Source: CAYPKG01 sp964411275 (GTDB lineage: Bacteria > Bacillota > Clostridia > Christensenellales > CAG-138). Taken from it: a DNA stretch of 64,000 nucleotides. Below the pieces are notes generated by a model. That model saw nothing but the letters and a program-made list of their open reading frames with translations. It had not been told where the DNA came from and did not search any database. How positions within the stretch are numbered: position 1 is the stretch's first letter; each line of letters starts with the position of its first letter. Below, piece by piece: positions 18,499 through 26,909 of the stretch. Made by a program: the position numbers and the translations under genes. The stretch lies in NCBI GenBank assembly GCA_964411275.1, contig CAYPKG010000009.1, positions 6,650 to 70,649 of the forward strand. Direction: 5' to 3'.

Positions 18499-18540
18499 CA
18501 AAACAGCATAGTTTCGGCTATGCTGTTTTGTTTTATCTTT
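18499..18540 (+). terminator. Intrinsic terminator after malic enzyme
   Basis: Thirteen-bp perfect stem (18499-18511 with 18518-18530), 6-nt loop, followed by a TTTTATCTTTTC tail. Confidence 0.93.
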
Positions 18541-18675
18541 TCTTTTAACCGTCTTTGTCCCCGCAGCCGCGCAGCTTCATAAATGGCGGGTTTTAATGAA
18601 ACTATTCATAGGTTGTGGTAAAATATAAATCATAACCTGATCGGCAAACCGGAATTTTATAAGGAGATATATAAT

Positions 18676-19116
18676 ATGCTTAAGGCGATAAAGCTGATTG
18701 GCTTCGGCATTATTCCAATGGTTGTTGGGTTTCTTTTAAATTGGCTCATGATGCTGTTGCCGATCTATGGCATAGTCAGTATTTTGTTGGCTGTGGTATT
18801 TTTGCTTTTATGGGGGTATTTCGCATTCAAATTATCAAATTCTCGTCAGAATAGCATTCTACAAGCTTTTTTAATGTGCGCTTTTGGTCTTATTATGCTG
18901 GCGCTTGTTCTCTATCAGGAATTGGCTATGGGGCAATATTGGATAAATCTGATGGGATTTGCTACACAGATGTTTTTCCTTCCCTGCCTCTCGCTTGCAT
19001 CGTTGGTGGTAAGCCCTTTTATGGATGTTATCAGAGTGTGGCCTATGTATATTGTAATTTGGGCCGCCATGTTCATCGCGAGCTGCATTGGCGTTTTTGT
19101 AAAAGGACGCAGCTGA
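18676..19116 (+). CDS. Small integral membrane protein, unknown
   Basis: A 146-residue protein made almost entirely of four hydrophobic segments (about 5-25, 28-52, 60-82 and 98-140) with a short basic C-terminus (VKGRS). I recognise no family. The ATG follows AAGGAGATATATAAT. A possible extended -10 (TGG-TAAAAT) is at 18616-18624. Base composition is clearly more AT-rich than the flanking genes, as in the acetyltransferase that follows. The two may have been acquired together and may share a transcript, since no terminator with a T-tract separates them. Confidence 0.6.
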   Translation: MLKAIKLIGFGIIPMVVGFLLNWLMMLLPIYGIVSILLAVVFLLLWGYFAFKLSNSRQNSILQAFLMCAFGLIMLALVLYQELAMGQYWINLMGFATQMFFLPCLSLASLVVSPFMDVIRVWPMYIVIWAAMFIASCIGVFVKGRS

Positions 19117-19174
19117 CTTCCCATTTGTCGGGAAAGTTGGATAGAGAGAAAAATAGAATTTATGGAGGTAAAAA

Positions 19175-19213
19175 GTGAAGCTTTGCATTGTAGTAACCGA
19201 TATAGTCGCATAA
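19175..19213 (+). CDS. Putative 12-residue leader peptide of the acetyltransferase
   Basis: GTG start with GGAGG 6 nt upstream (19164-19168), encoding MKLCIVVTDIVA and stopping at TAA 19211-19213, 28 nt before the acetyltransferase ATG. Codons 8-11 lie in the 5' arm of a hairpin whose 3' arm covers the start of the downstream gene. This is the layout of translational attenuators that control inducible antibiotic-resistance genes such as cat and erm. Expression is not shown; the SD, length and overlap with the hairpin are the evidence. Confidence 0.55.
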   Translation: MKLCIVVTDIVA

Positions 19214-19254
19214 TAACAATTAATATATGGAGGATTGTGAAATGACTATATCGG
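19197..19254 (+). promoter_or_regulatory. Putative translational attenuator hairpins
   Basis: Outer stem: CCGATATAGTC (19197-19207) is perfectly complementary to GACTATATCGG (19244-19254), an 11-bp helix that includes the G of the acetyltransferase ATG. Inner stem: ACAAT (19216-19220) pairs with ATTGT (19234-19238), placing the acetyltransferase GGAGG (19229-19233) in the loop. A ribosome stalled in the leader would open the outer stem. Confidence 0.6.
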
Positions 19255-19865
19255 AAATATATCCCCGGACCGGTGATACTCAAACGGTTTATTTGAAAAA
19301 TGTAATTACGGATACCAGCATTACGATTGGCGATTATACAATGTATAACGATTTTGTTCATGACCCACGGGATTTTGAAAAAAATAATGTGCGGTATCAG
19401 TACCCAATTAACGCAAACCAATTGAAAATCGGTAAGTTCTGCTCCATTGCCTGTGGAGCAAAATTCCTGTTCACCAGTGCCAATCATACAATGCGTTCCC
19501 TTTCAACGTATCCATTTCCAATATTTTTTGAAGAATGGGGATTGGACGCGAATAATATCACAAATGCATGGGACAACAAAGGTGATATTATAATCGGCAA
19601 TGATGTTTGGATTGGCTTCGAGGCTGTTATTTTGTCGGGCATTACGATTGGCGATGGAGCCATCATTGGCACACGGGCAGTTGTCACAAAAGATGTGCCG
19701 CCCTATACGATTGTAGGAGGCGTCCCTGCCAAACCAATAAGAAAGCGATTTTCGGACGATGTGATTTCTCAATTGTTGAAACTGCAATGGTGGAACTGGT
19801 CTGAAAACAAATTGAAACAAAACATTGAGGCTATACAATCAGGCCGAATTGAAGATTTAAAATAA
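19242..19865 (+). CDS. Xenobiotic acetyltransferase (XAT; Vat/CatB-like)
   Basis: A 207-residue left-handed beta-helix acetyltransferase that uses acetyl-CoA. Hexapeptide-repeat turns such as IIIGNDVWIG, ITIGDGAIIG and GGVPAKPI are clear. The NHTM segment supplies the expected catalytic His, and the C-terminus has KRFSDD...LQWWNWS, as in streptogramin (Vat) and type B chloramphenicol acetyltransferases. Substrate cannot be decided between these or another hydroxylated compound. ATG 19242 is preferred over ATG 19227 because GGAGG overlaps the latter. Low GC, the leader peptide and the hairpins suggest a horizontally acquired, inducible resistance gene. Confidence 0.85.
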   Translation: MTISEIYPRTGDTQTVYLKNVITDTSITIGDYTMYNDFVHDPRDFEKNNVRYQYPINANQLKIGKFCSIACGAKFLFTSANHTMRSLSTYPFPIFFEEWGLDANNITNAWDNKGDIIIGNDVWIGFEAVILSGITIGDGAIIGTRAVVTKDVPPYTIVGGVPAKPIRKRFSDDVISQLLKLQWWNWSENKLKQNIEAIQSGRIEDLK

Positions 19866-19870
19866 TTTAA

Positions 19871-19897
19871 TTGTGTGGGGAGAAATTCCCCACACAA
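19871..19897. terminator. Terminator-like hairpin after the acetyltransferase
   Basis: Eleven-bp stem TTGTGTGGGGA/TCCCCACACAA with a 5-nt loop, followed by CTTTATATTT. It lies between the plus-strand acetyltransferase and the convergent minus-strand membrane protein, so it may serve both. Confidence 0.75.
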
Positions 19898-19970
19898 CTT
19901 TATATTTGCTGGTAGATTAATGCTCAATGGGTTTTTGCCCTGAGCAGCCGTTCTTTTCATTCAGCTTCGG

Positions 19971-20324
19971 CTATTTGCTGACGCTTAAATAAAGGATGGA
20001 TGCGGCCACGCTGAGCATCACGCTCCAGTTAATGCCGCGCATAAAAAAATAGCAAATGGTCAGCGCCAGGCTCAGTCCCACCATCACATAACCAATTCTT
20101 TTCCATTTTGCCTGGGCCTTGCCTGTCAGAACCAGGATGCCGCCCAAGGCCATGGTAGCGCCGAGCAAAACCAGCAGAACGGCCAGCCAAAACATCAAAA
20201 AGCGGTCTGTTCCCGCCAGTATCATGATCACGCCGCTGATGAAATTGAACACGCCAAACGCCAGCGTGAATACAGCGCCCAGCGTGCGGGGCATGTTTTG
20301 TGAAGCTTTCGTGCTATTTCCCAT
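19971..20324 (-). CDS. Small four-helix membrane protein, unknown
   Basis: A 117-residue protein with four hydrophobic segments separated by short polar loops, one of them strongly basic (KAQAKWKR). I recognise no family. It starts at ATG 20324 after AAAGGCGGCG and stops 73 nt from the acetyltransferase terminator. It is encoded alone on the minus strand. The next 200 nt (20325-20525) hold an AT-rich promoter-like stretch and the terminator of the ATPase operon, with no further gene seen. Confidence 0.6.
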   Translation of the reverse strand: MGNSTKASQNMPRTLGAVFTLAFGVFNFISGVIMILAGTDRFLMFWLAVLLVLLGATMALGGILVLTGKAQAKWKRIGYVMVGLSLALTICYFFMRGINWSVMLSVAASILYLSVSK

Positions 20325-20475
20325 ACGCGCCGCCTTTCTTTTTATGAAAATTTTCTTTTAGTAATCCGGACCCAGTTTTTACATCATATTATTACTATAT
20401 CATAATTTCAGTTTTGTGAGTAGCCCAGTTTTTTCTTTGCGCCTGCATACTAAACCGGACTCCGGGTATACAAGA

Positions 20476-20505
20476 GGGGCCGCCACAGTTGTCCGCGGCG
20501 GCCCC
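20476..20505 (-). terminator. Terminator of the V-ATPase operon
   Basis: Nine-bp GC stem GGGGCCGCC/GGCGGCCCC with a 12-nt loop, 21 nt past the ntpD stop. The T-tract is weak (TCTTGT), so efficiency may be modest. Confidence 0.6.
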
Positions 20506-20525
20506 TGCCTATAATGACATGTCGC

Positions 20526-21158
20526 TTACTTCTTTTCCGCAAGCATTTCTTTGGTTTTCATGAGCCGGCTCAGGTTCCCGCGCTCGTTCTCATCCAGTTT
20601 CATTTTGATCTGCCGGATGGCTTCGGTAAACTGCGGGATCATGACGTACTCCAGGGCGTTCACCCTGCGGCGGGTCTTTTCGATCTCGTCCGCCAGCCTG
20701 TTACAGGTCTTTTCCACCTCCGCCAGCTCCAACAACAACGGCAGCAGCTCCGAGAGCGCCTGCACCGCGCCGTCCAGCTCCGCGCTGGTGGTGGCAAAGC
20801 CGTATGGATACGTGAAATTGCCGTCGCTTTGCGCAAGGGTCAGTTTCGGCACGGCGATGGAAAGCACGTTCATCATGCTGACGGTGACGTTGGCCGGCCG
20901 CGCCGGATACAGTAAAGCTTCCTCTACCGCCTCGTTGCCCATGGACGCCCGGGCCAGCACAAAGCCCTTCATGGCTTCGGATAATTTTTGTTCCACTTCC
21001 TCGCGCAGCACCTTGTTGCGCCGCACGAATATGATGAACCGGCGGACCATTTCGTCCCGCTTATCCTTCATCATTTTATGGCCGCGCACGGCGGTGACCC
21101 TCCGCTTTTTCAGGTTGGAGAGCTCCATGCGCGTGGGTTTATACTGCAAAGCCGCCAT
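20526..21158 (-). CDS. ntpD: V-type ATPase subunit D
   Basis: A 210-residue, mostly helical central-stalk subunit that couples rotation of the catalytic head to the membrane rotor. It begins PTRMELSNLKKR, typical of the D subunit, and has long N- and C-terminal helices for a coiled coil. It is the last gene of the nine-gene operon and follows ntpB with 3 nt between stop and start. A terminator follows at 20476-20505. Confidence 0.95.
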   Translation of the reverse strand: MAALQYKPTRMELSNLKKRRVTAVRGHKMMKDKRDEMVRRFIIFVRRNKVLREEVEQKLSEAMKGFVLARASMGNEAVEEALLYPARPANVTVSMMNVLSIAVPKLTLAQSDGNFTYPYGFATTSAELDGAVQALSELLPLLLELAEVEKTCNRLADEIEKTRRRVNALEYVMIPQFTEAIRQIKMKLDENERGNLSRLMKTKEMLAEKK

Positions 21159-21161
21159 TCG

Positions 21162-22550
21162 TTATCCCTCCTCTTGGGGGAGATATTTATCAAGGTATGC
21201 GTCGCGGATACGCTTCAATTCCGTCCTGGGCAGGATCGACAACAGCTTCCAGCCGATTTCAAGGGTCTCCTCGATGGAGCGGTTCGTGTAATACCCCTGG
21301 GATACATACTCCGCCTCAAACGCGTCGGAGAACTCGGCGTACAGCTTGTCGGTGTCGGACAAAGCCGCGTCACCCAGAATGACCGCCAGCTCTTTCGCGT
21401 CCTTTCCACGGGAATACGCCGCGAAAAGCTGGTTCATGGTGTCGGCGTGATCCTCCCGGGTCTTGCCCTTGCCGATACCCTTGTCCTTGAGACGGGACAG
21501 GGAGGGAAGCACGTTGATCGGCGGGGTGAGGCCCCTGCGGTAAAGGTCACGGGACAGTATGATCTGGCCCTCGGTGATGTACCCGGTCAGGTCGGGGATC
21601 GGGTGGGTCACGTCGTCCTCGGGCATGGACAGGATGGGGATCATCGTGATGGAACCCGCGTTTTCCTTGATACGGCCCGCGCGCTCATACATGGTCGCAA
21701 GGTCGGTATACAAATAGCCCGGGTAACCACGGCGGCCCGGCACTTCCTTGCGCGCGGCGGACACCTCGCGCAGCGCCTCGGCGTAGTTGGTGATGTCCGT
21801 CATGATGACCAGCACGTGCATCCCCAGGTCATACGCCAAATACTCGGCGGCGGTGATGGCCATACGGGGGGTGGCGATACGCTCGATTGCCGGGTCGTTC
21901 GCCAGGTTGATGAACGTCACCGTCCTGTCGATGGCGCCGGTTTTCTGGAAATCCGTGGTAAAGAAGTCCGCTTCCTCAAACGTGATGCCCACCGCGGCGA
22001 ACACCACGGCGAAGCTCTCGTCGGTGCCAAGCACCCGGGCCTGACGGGCGATCTGCGCAGCCAGGTTGGCGTGGGGCAGACCGGAGCCGGAGAACACCGG
22101 CAGCTTCTGTCCGCGCACCAGGGTGTTGAGCCCGTCGATAGCGGAAATACCGGTCTGGATAAACTCCGACGGGTAGTCACGGGCGGCGGGGTTCATGGGC
22201 GCGCCGTTGATGTCCAGGCGTTTTTCCGGGATGAGGGCGGGCCCGCCGTCCTTGGGGCGGCCCATGCCATCGAACACGCGGCCCAGCATATCCGGGGCCA
22301 CGTCCAGCTCGATGGAGCGGCCCAGGAACCGCGCCTTGGAGTTGCTGATCCTAAGACCCTGGGAGCCTTCAAACAGCTGCAGCAGCGCCTTGTCGTCCTC
22401 GACCTCCAGCACACGGCCACGGCGCATTTCGCCGTTTGCCTGCTCGATCTCCACCAATTCGTCATATTTGACGCCTGCGACGTCTTCCACCATCATCAGC
22501 GGACCTACGACCTCGCGGATTGTCCGGTATTCCTTACGCATCCTCGGCAC
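21162..22550 (-). CDS. ntpB: V-type ATPase subunit B (regulatory/non-catalytic)
   Basis: A 462-residue nucleotide-binding-fold subunit that alternates with A in the hexameric head. It lacks a canonical Walker A, as expected, and contains SGSGLPHANLA, ITNYAEALREV and GRRGYPGYLYTDLA, all characteristic of B subunits. Its start overlaps the 3' end of ntpA by 17 nt in another frame, indicating translational coupling. Confidence 0.97.
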   Translation of the reverse strand: MPRMRKEYRTIREVVGPLMMVEDVAGVKYDELVEIEQANGEMRRGRVLEVEDDKALLQLFEGSQGLRISNSKARFLGRSIELDVAPDMLGRVFDGMGRPKDGGPALIPEKRLDINGAPMNPAARDYPSEFIQTGISAIDGLNTLVRGQKLPVFSGSGLPHANLAAQIARQARVLGTDESFAVVFAAVGITFEEADFFTTDFQKTGAIDRTVTFINLANDPAIERIATPRMAITAAEYLAYDLGMHVLVIMTDITNYAEALREVSAARKEVPGRRGYPGYLYTDLATMYERAGRIKENAGSITMIPILSMPEDDVTHPIPDLTGYITEGQIILSRDLYRRGLTPPINVLPSLSRLKDKGIGKGKTREDHADTMNQLFAAYSRGKDAKELAVILGDAALSDTDKLYAEFSDAFEAEYVSQGYYTNRSIEETLEIGWKLLSILPRTELKRIRDAYLDKYLPQEEG

Positions 22551-24306
22551 CTCCCTCCATCAGCCCGCGAATTTGCTCATTCAGCGCAGCCGATACCTGC
22601 TCGTATTTCGCAGGCATTTCATCCTCTGGCACGTACTTGATACGGCCGATCTCTTCGCGCACGGGCAGGCTGGAAAGCTTTGCGAAGGAGGCGTCCGCGT
22701 TCAGCGCCGCAAGACCCTTTTCGTAGTAATCGAGTATCAGTTTGAGCATCATGTACTGCTTCGCCGTGGAGGTATAGGTATCCACCTCGTGGAACGCATT
22801 TTGATGCAGATAGTCCTCGCGGACGGAGCGGGAGGCTTCCAGCGTCAGGCGATCCTTGAAGGACAGCGCGTCGATACCCACCAGGCGCACGATTTCCTCC
22901 AGCTCGCTCTCCTCCTGGAGCATGTTCATTGTCTTTTGCACCATCTGCGACCATTCCGCCGCCACATTCTCGTTGAACCAGCCTTCCAGCCGGTCGAGAT
23001 ACAGGGAATAGCTCTGCAGCCAGTCGATGGCTGGGAAGTGCCTGGCATACGCCAGCTTGGAGGACAAGCCCCAATACACCTTCACGATACGCAGCGTGGC
23101 CTGGGAAACCGGCTCTGAAATATCGCCGCCCGGAGGGGAAACCGCGCCGATGGCGGAAACCGCGCCCTCCCGGCCTTCGCTGCCCAGCGTCTGCACGACG
23201 CCGGCGCGCTCGTAGAACTCCGCCAGACGGGAGGACAGGTATGCGGGGTAGCCTTCCTCGCCCGGCATTTCCTCGAGACGGCCGGACATTTCACGAAGGG
23301 CCTCCGCCCAACGGGAGGTGGAGTCGGCCATGATGGCCACCTTGTAGCCCATGTCCCTAAAGTATTCCGCGATTGTGATGCCTGTGTAGATGGAGGCTTC
23401 CCGGGCCGCCACGGGCATGTCGGAGGTGTTGGCGATGAGCACCGTCCGCTTCATCAGCGACAGGCCGGTGCGGGGGTCCTTCAATTCCGGGAACTCCATG
23501 AGCACGTCGGTCATCTCGTTGCCGCGCTCGCCGCAGCCAACATACACGATGATGTCCGCGTCCGCCCATTTCGCCAGCTGGTGCTGCACGACGGTTTTGC
23601 CGGAGCCGAAGGGGCCGGGCACCGCCGCCACGCCGCCCTTTGCCACGGGGAACAGGGTGTCGATAACCCGCTGTCCCGTGATCATCGGCTCTGTGGGGGC
23701 GATTTTTTTCGCATAGGGGCGGCCGCGGCGCACAGGCCATTTCTGCAGCATGCACACCTCGACTGTTTCGCCCTTATCGTTCATCAGTTTCGCGATAGGC
23801 TCCACGATGTTGGCGTCCCCGGATTTGATCCAGGTCAGCTTGCCGCTGACTCCCGGAGGAACCATCACCTTGTGAAGCACCGCTTCCGTCTCCTGGACGG
23901 TGCCAAGAATGTCGCCTGGCTGCACCTCGTCGCCTTCATTGGCAACTGGTACAAAATCCCAAAGCTTGTCGTGATCCAGCGCGTCCACCTCGATGCCGCG
24001 GGTAATTCGGTCCCCCGCCTTTTCCCTAATCATGTTAAGGGGCCGCTGGATGCCGTCGTAAATCGCCTCAATGAGGCCCGGCGCCAATTCTACGCTGAGG
24101 GGCGCGCCGGTGCTATAAACGGGCTCGCCGGGGCCAATGCCGCCGGTCTCTTCGTAAACCTGGATGCTGGCGCGGTCGCCGCGCAGCTCAATCACCTCAC
24201 CGATCAGGTGCTTTTCGCTGACGCGTACCACGTCGTACATCTGTACGTCGGCCATGCCGGACGCTACGATAAGAGGCCCAGAAACCTTGACGATCGTACC
24301 TTGCAT
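22534..24306 (-). CDS. ntpA: V-type ATPase catalytic subunit A
   Basis: A 590-residue ATP-hydrolysing subunit. Walker A GPFGSGKT is at 231-238, preceded by the A-specific non-homologous insertion (about 115-190). The GERGNEM catalytic Glu region and MADSTSRWAEALRE follow. No intein is present and length is normal for bacterial A subunits. It sits 18 nt after ntpF and overlaps ntpB. Depending on ion specificity it drives, or is driven by, Na+ or H+ flow. Confidence 0.97.
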   Translation of the reverse strand: MQGTIVKVSGPLIVASGMADVQMYDVVRVSEKHLIGEVIELRGDRASIQVYEETGGIGPGEPVYSTGAPLSVELAPGLIEAIYDGIQRPLNMIREKAGDRITRGIEVDALDHDKLWDFVPVANEGDEVQPGDILGTVQETEAVLHKVMVPPGVSGKLTWIKSGDANIVEPIAKLMNDKGETVEVCMLQKWPVRRGRPYAKKIAPTEPMITGQRVIDTLFPVAKGGVAAVPGPFGSGKTVVQHQLAKWADADIIVYVGCGERGNEMTDVLMEFPELKDPRTGLSLMKRTVLIANTSDMPVAAREASIYTGITIAEYFRDMGYKVAIMADSTSRWAEALREMSGRLEEMPGEEGYPAYLSSRLAEFYERAGVVQTLGSEGREGAVSAIGAVSPPGGDISEPVSQATLRIVKVYWGLSSKLAYARHFPAIDWLQSYSLYLDRLEGWFNENVAAEWSQMVQKTMNMLQEESELEEIVRLVGIDALSFKDRLTLEASRSVREDYLHQNAFHEVDTYTSTAKQYMMLKLILDYYEKGLAALNADASFAKLSSLPVREEIGRIKYVPEDEMPAKYEQVSAALNEQIRGLMEGGAEDA

Positions 24307-24324
24307 ACGCTCTTCTACCTTCCT

Positions 24325-24639
24325 TTACGAGAATAAGATGTCCGCGCCGATGGCCTTTTCCACATTGGACTTCATTTCCGCCATGCCGACGCCCTGTGTC
24401 CCCTGATTGCTTGGGATGGGGATGATGGCGGGAAACGCCTCGGACTTATACTTTGAAATCGCTTCGCCGCATTCCTTATACAGCTCCTCTGTGACGAAGA
24501 TCACCTGATACCCTCCCCGGGCCAGCTTGTGTATCGTCCGGGAGGCTTTCGCGCCCTCGGTTTCAAAAAACACATTGAGCCCGACCGCCTTGAAGAGCAG
24601 TACGGAGTCGCGGTCGCCTATTACACCGATATTAGCCAT
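24325..24639 (-). CDS. ntpF: V-type ATPase subunit F
   Basis: A 104-residue small central-stalk subunit with a CheY-like fold (MANIGVIGDRDSV at the N-terminus, PAIIPIPS before the C-terminal helix). ATG 24639 is chosen because it begins the conserved N-terminus. It overlaps the ntpC stop by 8 nt (ATGGCTAA). In E. hirae nomenclature this position is called NtpG; the name F follows general V/A-ATPase usage. Confidence 0.93.
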   Translation of the reverse strand: MANIGVIGDRDSVLLFKAVGLNVFFETEGAKASRTIHKLARGGYQVIFVTEELYKECGEAISKYKSEAFPAIIPIPSNQGTQGVGMAEMKSNVEKAIGADILFS

Positions 24640-25621
24640 ACAACTCACGCAACCTCTCCGTAATGACGCCCTCATCCAGGCCGTTGCGCTTTACGGTCAC
24701 GATGAGGCGGATACACCGAGCCTCCTGTTCCCTGGCCAGCAGATATCCCAGCACCGGCTGCAGCGTCATCACATCGTATTTGCCCTTTTTCGTCAGTTCC
24801 ATCAGGTGATTGTCCCGTGCCTTTTCAAGGGCGCTGACCCGGTCGGTGCGGAGCATCTCCTCCAGCCCCTTTTGTATCGCGGAGCCGGCGACGCCGGTGC
24901 TCACCTGTTTGACCATGTTCTCCTGGGGCTGCTCCATGGCATCCACCAGTGTGCTTTTCGGGATGCTTCCACCCGGCAGCACCACGTCCGCAAGCTCTTC
25001 TTTTGAGGCGCCCATGGCCCGCAGCCGAAGCAGCGCCAGGACATTGTCAAAATCCGCAAGCGCCTTAAAATAGTCGCTGGCAAACGCGTTTTTGTGTTTA
25101 TTCAGTATCATGCCCGCGTGGGTGTGATACGCCTGATCCAGGCGCACGCTAACCCGCTGGGGATCCTCCCTTGTGGGCAGTTCTTTCTCCAATGCCTCCA
25201 GCGCGTCGCGTAACGCGCCGGGCAAATCGCGATAGTCGTGATCGCGCACCGCAAGCGTGAGCTTTTCCTTTAGATATACGCCGCCGGAAACAAGCTCCAC
25301 GTCCTGGCTGTCCAACAGCCGCGCCTTCAACAATACCTTGAGGTTGTGGATGTCCGTCTTCAATAAAAACAGATCCGTGATCTCAGGCTCCGGCGTGATC
25401 TCCTGAACCAGCCGGGCCGCGTCATCCCGCTCGTGTGCGATCATGGCTTCGCAGTCGGCTGCGGTGGCCTCGGGCATGTTTCCATACCCGGACTCGACGA
25501 GCATCCGCACGGCTTCCTCCAGGCTGCTTTCAGCCAAGCGCGACATTTTGTCGCGGCCAATCAGTCCGTTTTCCTTCGCGCGGATGCGCGCCACCGCATA
25601 TGCATAGCTTGACTGTGGCAT
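24632..25621 (-). CDS. ntpC: V-type ATPase subunit C
   Basis: A 329-residue all-helical funnel subunit that connects the central stalk to the K-ring. The protein begins PQSSYAYAVARIRAKE, typical of the C/d subunit. ATG 25621 is chosen because ATGGAGGAAAA lies at correct Shine-Dalgarno distance; an in-frame GTG 27 nt upstream lacks one. It overlaps ntpF at its 3' end and lies 53 nt after ntpE. Confidence 0.93.
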   Translation of the reverse strand: MPQSSYAYAVARIRAKENGLIGRDKMSRLAESSLEEAVRMLVESGYGNMPEATAADCEAMIAHERDDAARLVQEITPEPEITDLFLLKTDIHNLKVLLKARLLDSQDVELVSGGVYLKEKLTLAVRDHDYRDLPGALRDALEALEKELPTREDPQRVSVRLDQAYHTHAGMILNKHKNAFASDYFKALADFDNVLALLRLRAMGASKEELADVVLPGGSIPKSTLVDAMEQPQENMVKQVSTGVAGSAIQKGLEEMLRTDRVSALEKARDNHLMELTKKGKYDVMTLQPVLGYLLAREQEARCIRLIVTVKRNGLDEGVITERLRELYG

Positions 25622-25674
25622 GCGCTTTTCCTCCATTCTCCCGCTCACGGCAATTGCCGCGCCGGGACCTTAGA

Positions 25675-26280
25675 TCAGTCGAACAGGATGCCCGCCACCG
25701 CGGTTTCCTCCACGGCCCTCGCGTCCCGGATGAGAGCCGAAAAGGAACAGTCCTTCTCATAGCCATCACCCTTGAGCACAAAGCCGTATTCCATGTCATT
25801 CTCCGCGGCCCCCGCCGTAAGCGGGCGTTTTCCCGCAGCTTCAAGGGCCTCGTTCACCTCAGGCAGCAGCTCCATGAGCGCTTCATGATCCGCGCTGCCG
25901 CCGCAAACGGTTTCCCCGCCGTCGGCCTCCGCAAGAAGCATCTTGCGGCATACCTGCGCGCGCTCCGGGCCGGAAAGCCCGCAAAGATCCTTGTAGGCGG
26001 TCGCAAATGCCTCGTCCACAATCTCCCGGCGCGACGCCAGGGCCTGTTTGCGAGCCTCCAGCTCCGCGTTGGTGCGGCTGCGCTCCAGGATGCTTTTTTG
26101 TGCCGCTGCAGTTGCCTTTGTCAGCTCGTCCCTGCGCTTGTCAATCCGCTTTTCGCAGTCCAGGCGGATTTCATCTAAGCGGGCATTCGTCTCAAGCTCC
26201 AGCTTGGCAGCGTCCTTCTTCGCATCCTCCAATATCCGTTCCACCAGCTTGCTTGCGCCGGTGTTCAGTTCATTCGCCAT
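25675..26280 (-). CDS. ntpE: V-type ATPase subunit E
   Basis: A 200-residue peripheral-stalk subunit. Residues 1-95 form a charged coiled coil (repeated Glu, Lys, Arg, Ala) and the C-terminal half is a compact alpha/beta domain ending EETAVAGILFD, where the terminal GG/GI-x-hydrophobic pattern is typical of E subunits. The ATG at 26280 (MANELNTG) is preferred; ATG 26286 is also possible. It pairs with the short helical subunit at 28844-29158 to make the stator. Confidence 0.9.
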   Translation of the reverse strand: MANELNTGASKLVERILEDAKKDAAKLELETNARLDEIRLDCEKRIDKRRDELTKATAAAQKSILERSRTNAELEARKQALASRREIVDEAFATAYKDLCGLSGPERAQVCRKMLLAEADGGETVCGGSADHEALMELLPEVNEALEAAGKRPLTAGAAENDMEYGFVLKGDGYEKDCSFSALIRDARAVEETAVAGILFD

Positions 26281-26360
26281 ACGCATTCTCTCTTTCTCCC
26301 ATAAGGGCACCGGAATTCTCTAGGAGAATTCAAGGGTCTTTTTTCCGTTTGAGAGTCTGT

Positions 26361-26849
26361 TTAGCCCACAGCCACGCCGTTGACCAGCAGGAAGGAGATC
26401 AGCAGAGAAAGCACTGCGTAGGTTTCAACCATAACGGTGAGGATCAGCGCCTTGCCTTGTTCTTCCGGACGCTTCGCGACCATGCCGATACCCGATGCCG
26501 CTACTTTGCCCTGGGCAATCGCGGAAATCAGGCCGCCGATGGCGATGGGAAGCGCCGCGCACAGCAGCTGGAAGCCCTGAGTTGCCGTGGGCATTACAGC
26601 GCCCGCGCCCAGAAGACCGGCCTTGCTGGCGATAACGAAGGCGATCAGAAGACCGTAAATGCCCTGAGTACCAGGCAGAAGCTGGAGAACCAGGACGGAG
26701 CCAAACTTTTCCGGATCTTCCGCGAGAACGCCGGAGCCCGCCTCACCGGCGATACCTACGCCAAGCGCGCTGCCCGCACCGGCCAGACCGGCCGCAATCG
26801 CTGCACCCGCAGCCGCCAGGATGGGACCCCAGTTGAAAATGCCTTCCAT
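26361..26849 (-). CDS. ntpK: V-type ATPase rotor subunit K, Na+-type ligands present
   Basis: A 162-residue proteolipid with four transmembrane helices from an internal duplication. The first repeat lacks the ion-binding carboxylate and the second has Glu142 (VETYAVL). The residues that bind Na+ in E. hirae NtpK are all present: Leu58, Thr61, Gln62 and Tyr65 in LPGTQGIY, Gln113 in IAQGK, and Glu142. I infer a Na+-translocating enzyme. The gene lies between ntpI and ntpE as in the enterococcal operon. Confidence 0.95.
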   Translation of the reverse strand: MEGIFNWGPILAAAGAAIAAGLAGAGSALGVGIAGEAGSGVLAEDPEKFGSVLVLQLLPGTQGIYGLLIAFVIASKAGLLGAGAVMPTATQGFQLLCAALPIAIGGLISAIAQGKVAASGIGMVAKRPEEQGKALILTVMVETYAVLSLLISFLLVNGVAVG

Positions 26850-26909
26850 AGTAATATTCCTCCTTTTGTTGCTGATAAAATGTTGCAGTAACGGTTTATA
26901 TTGGCGTGT

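Noticed and set aside
20988..22640. Plus-strand 550-codon open frame
   Set aside because: It is the antisense shadow of ntpB and ntpD in GC-rich DNA; no ribosome site and no recognisable domain.
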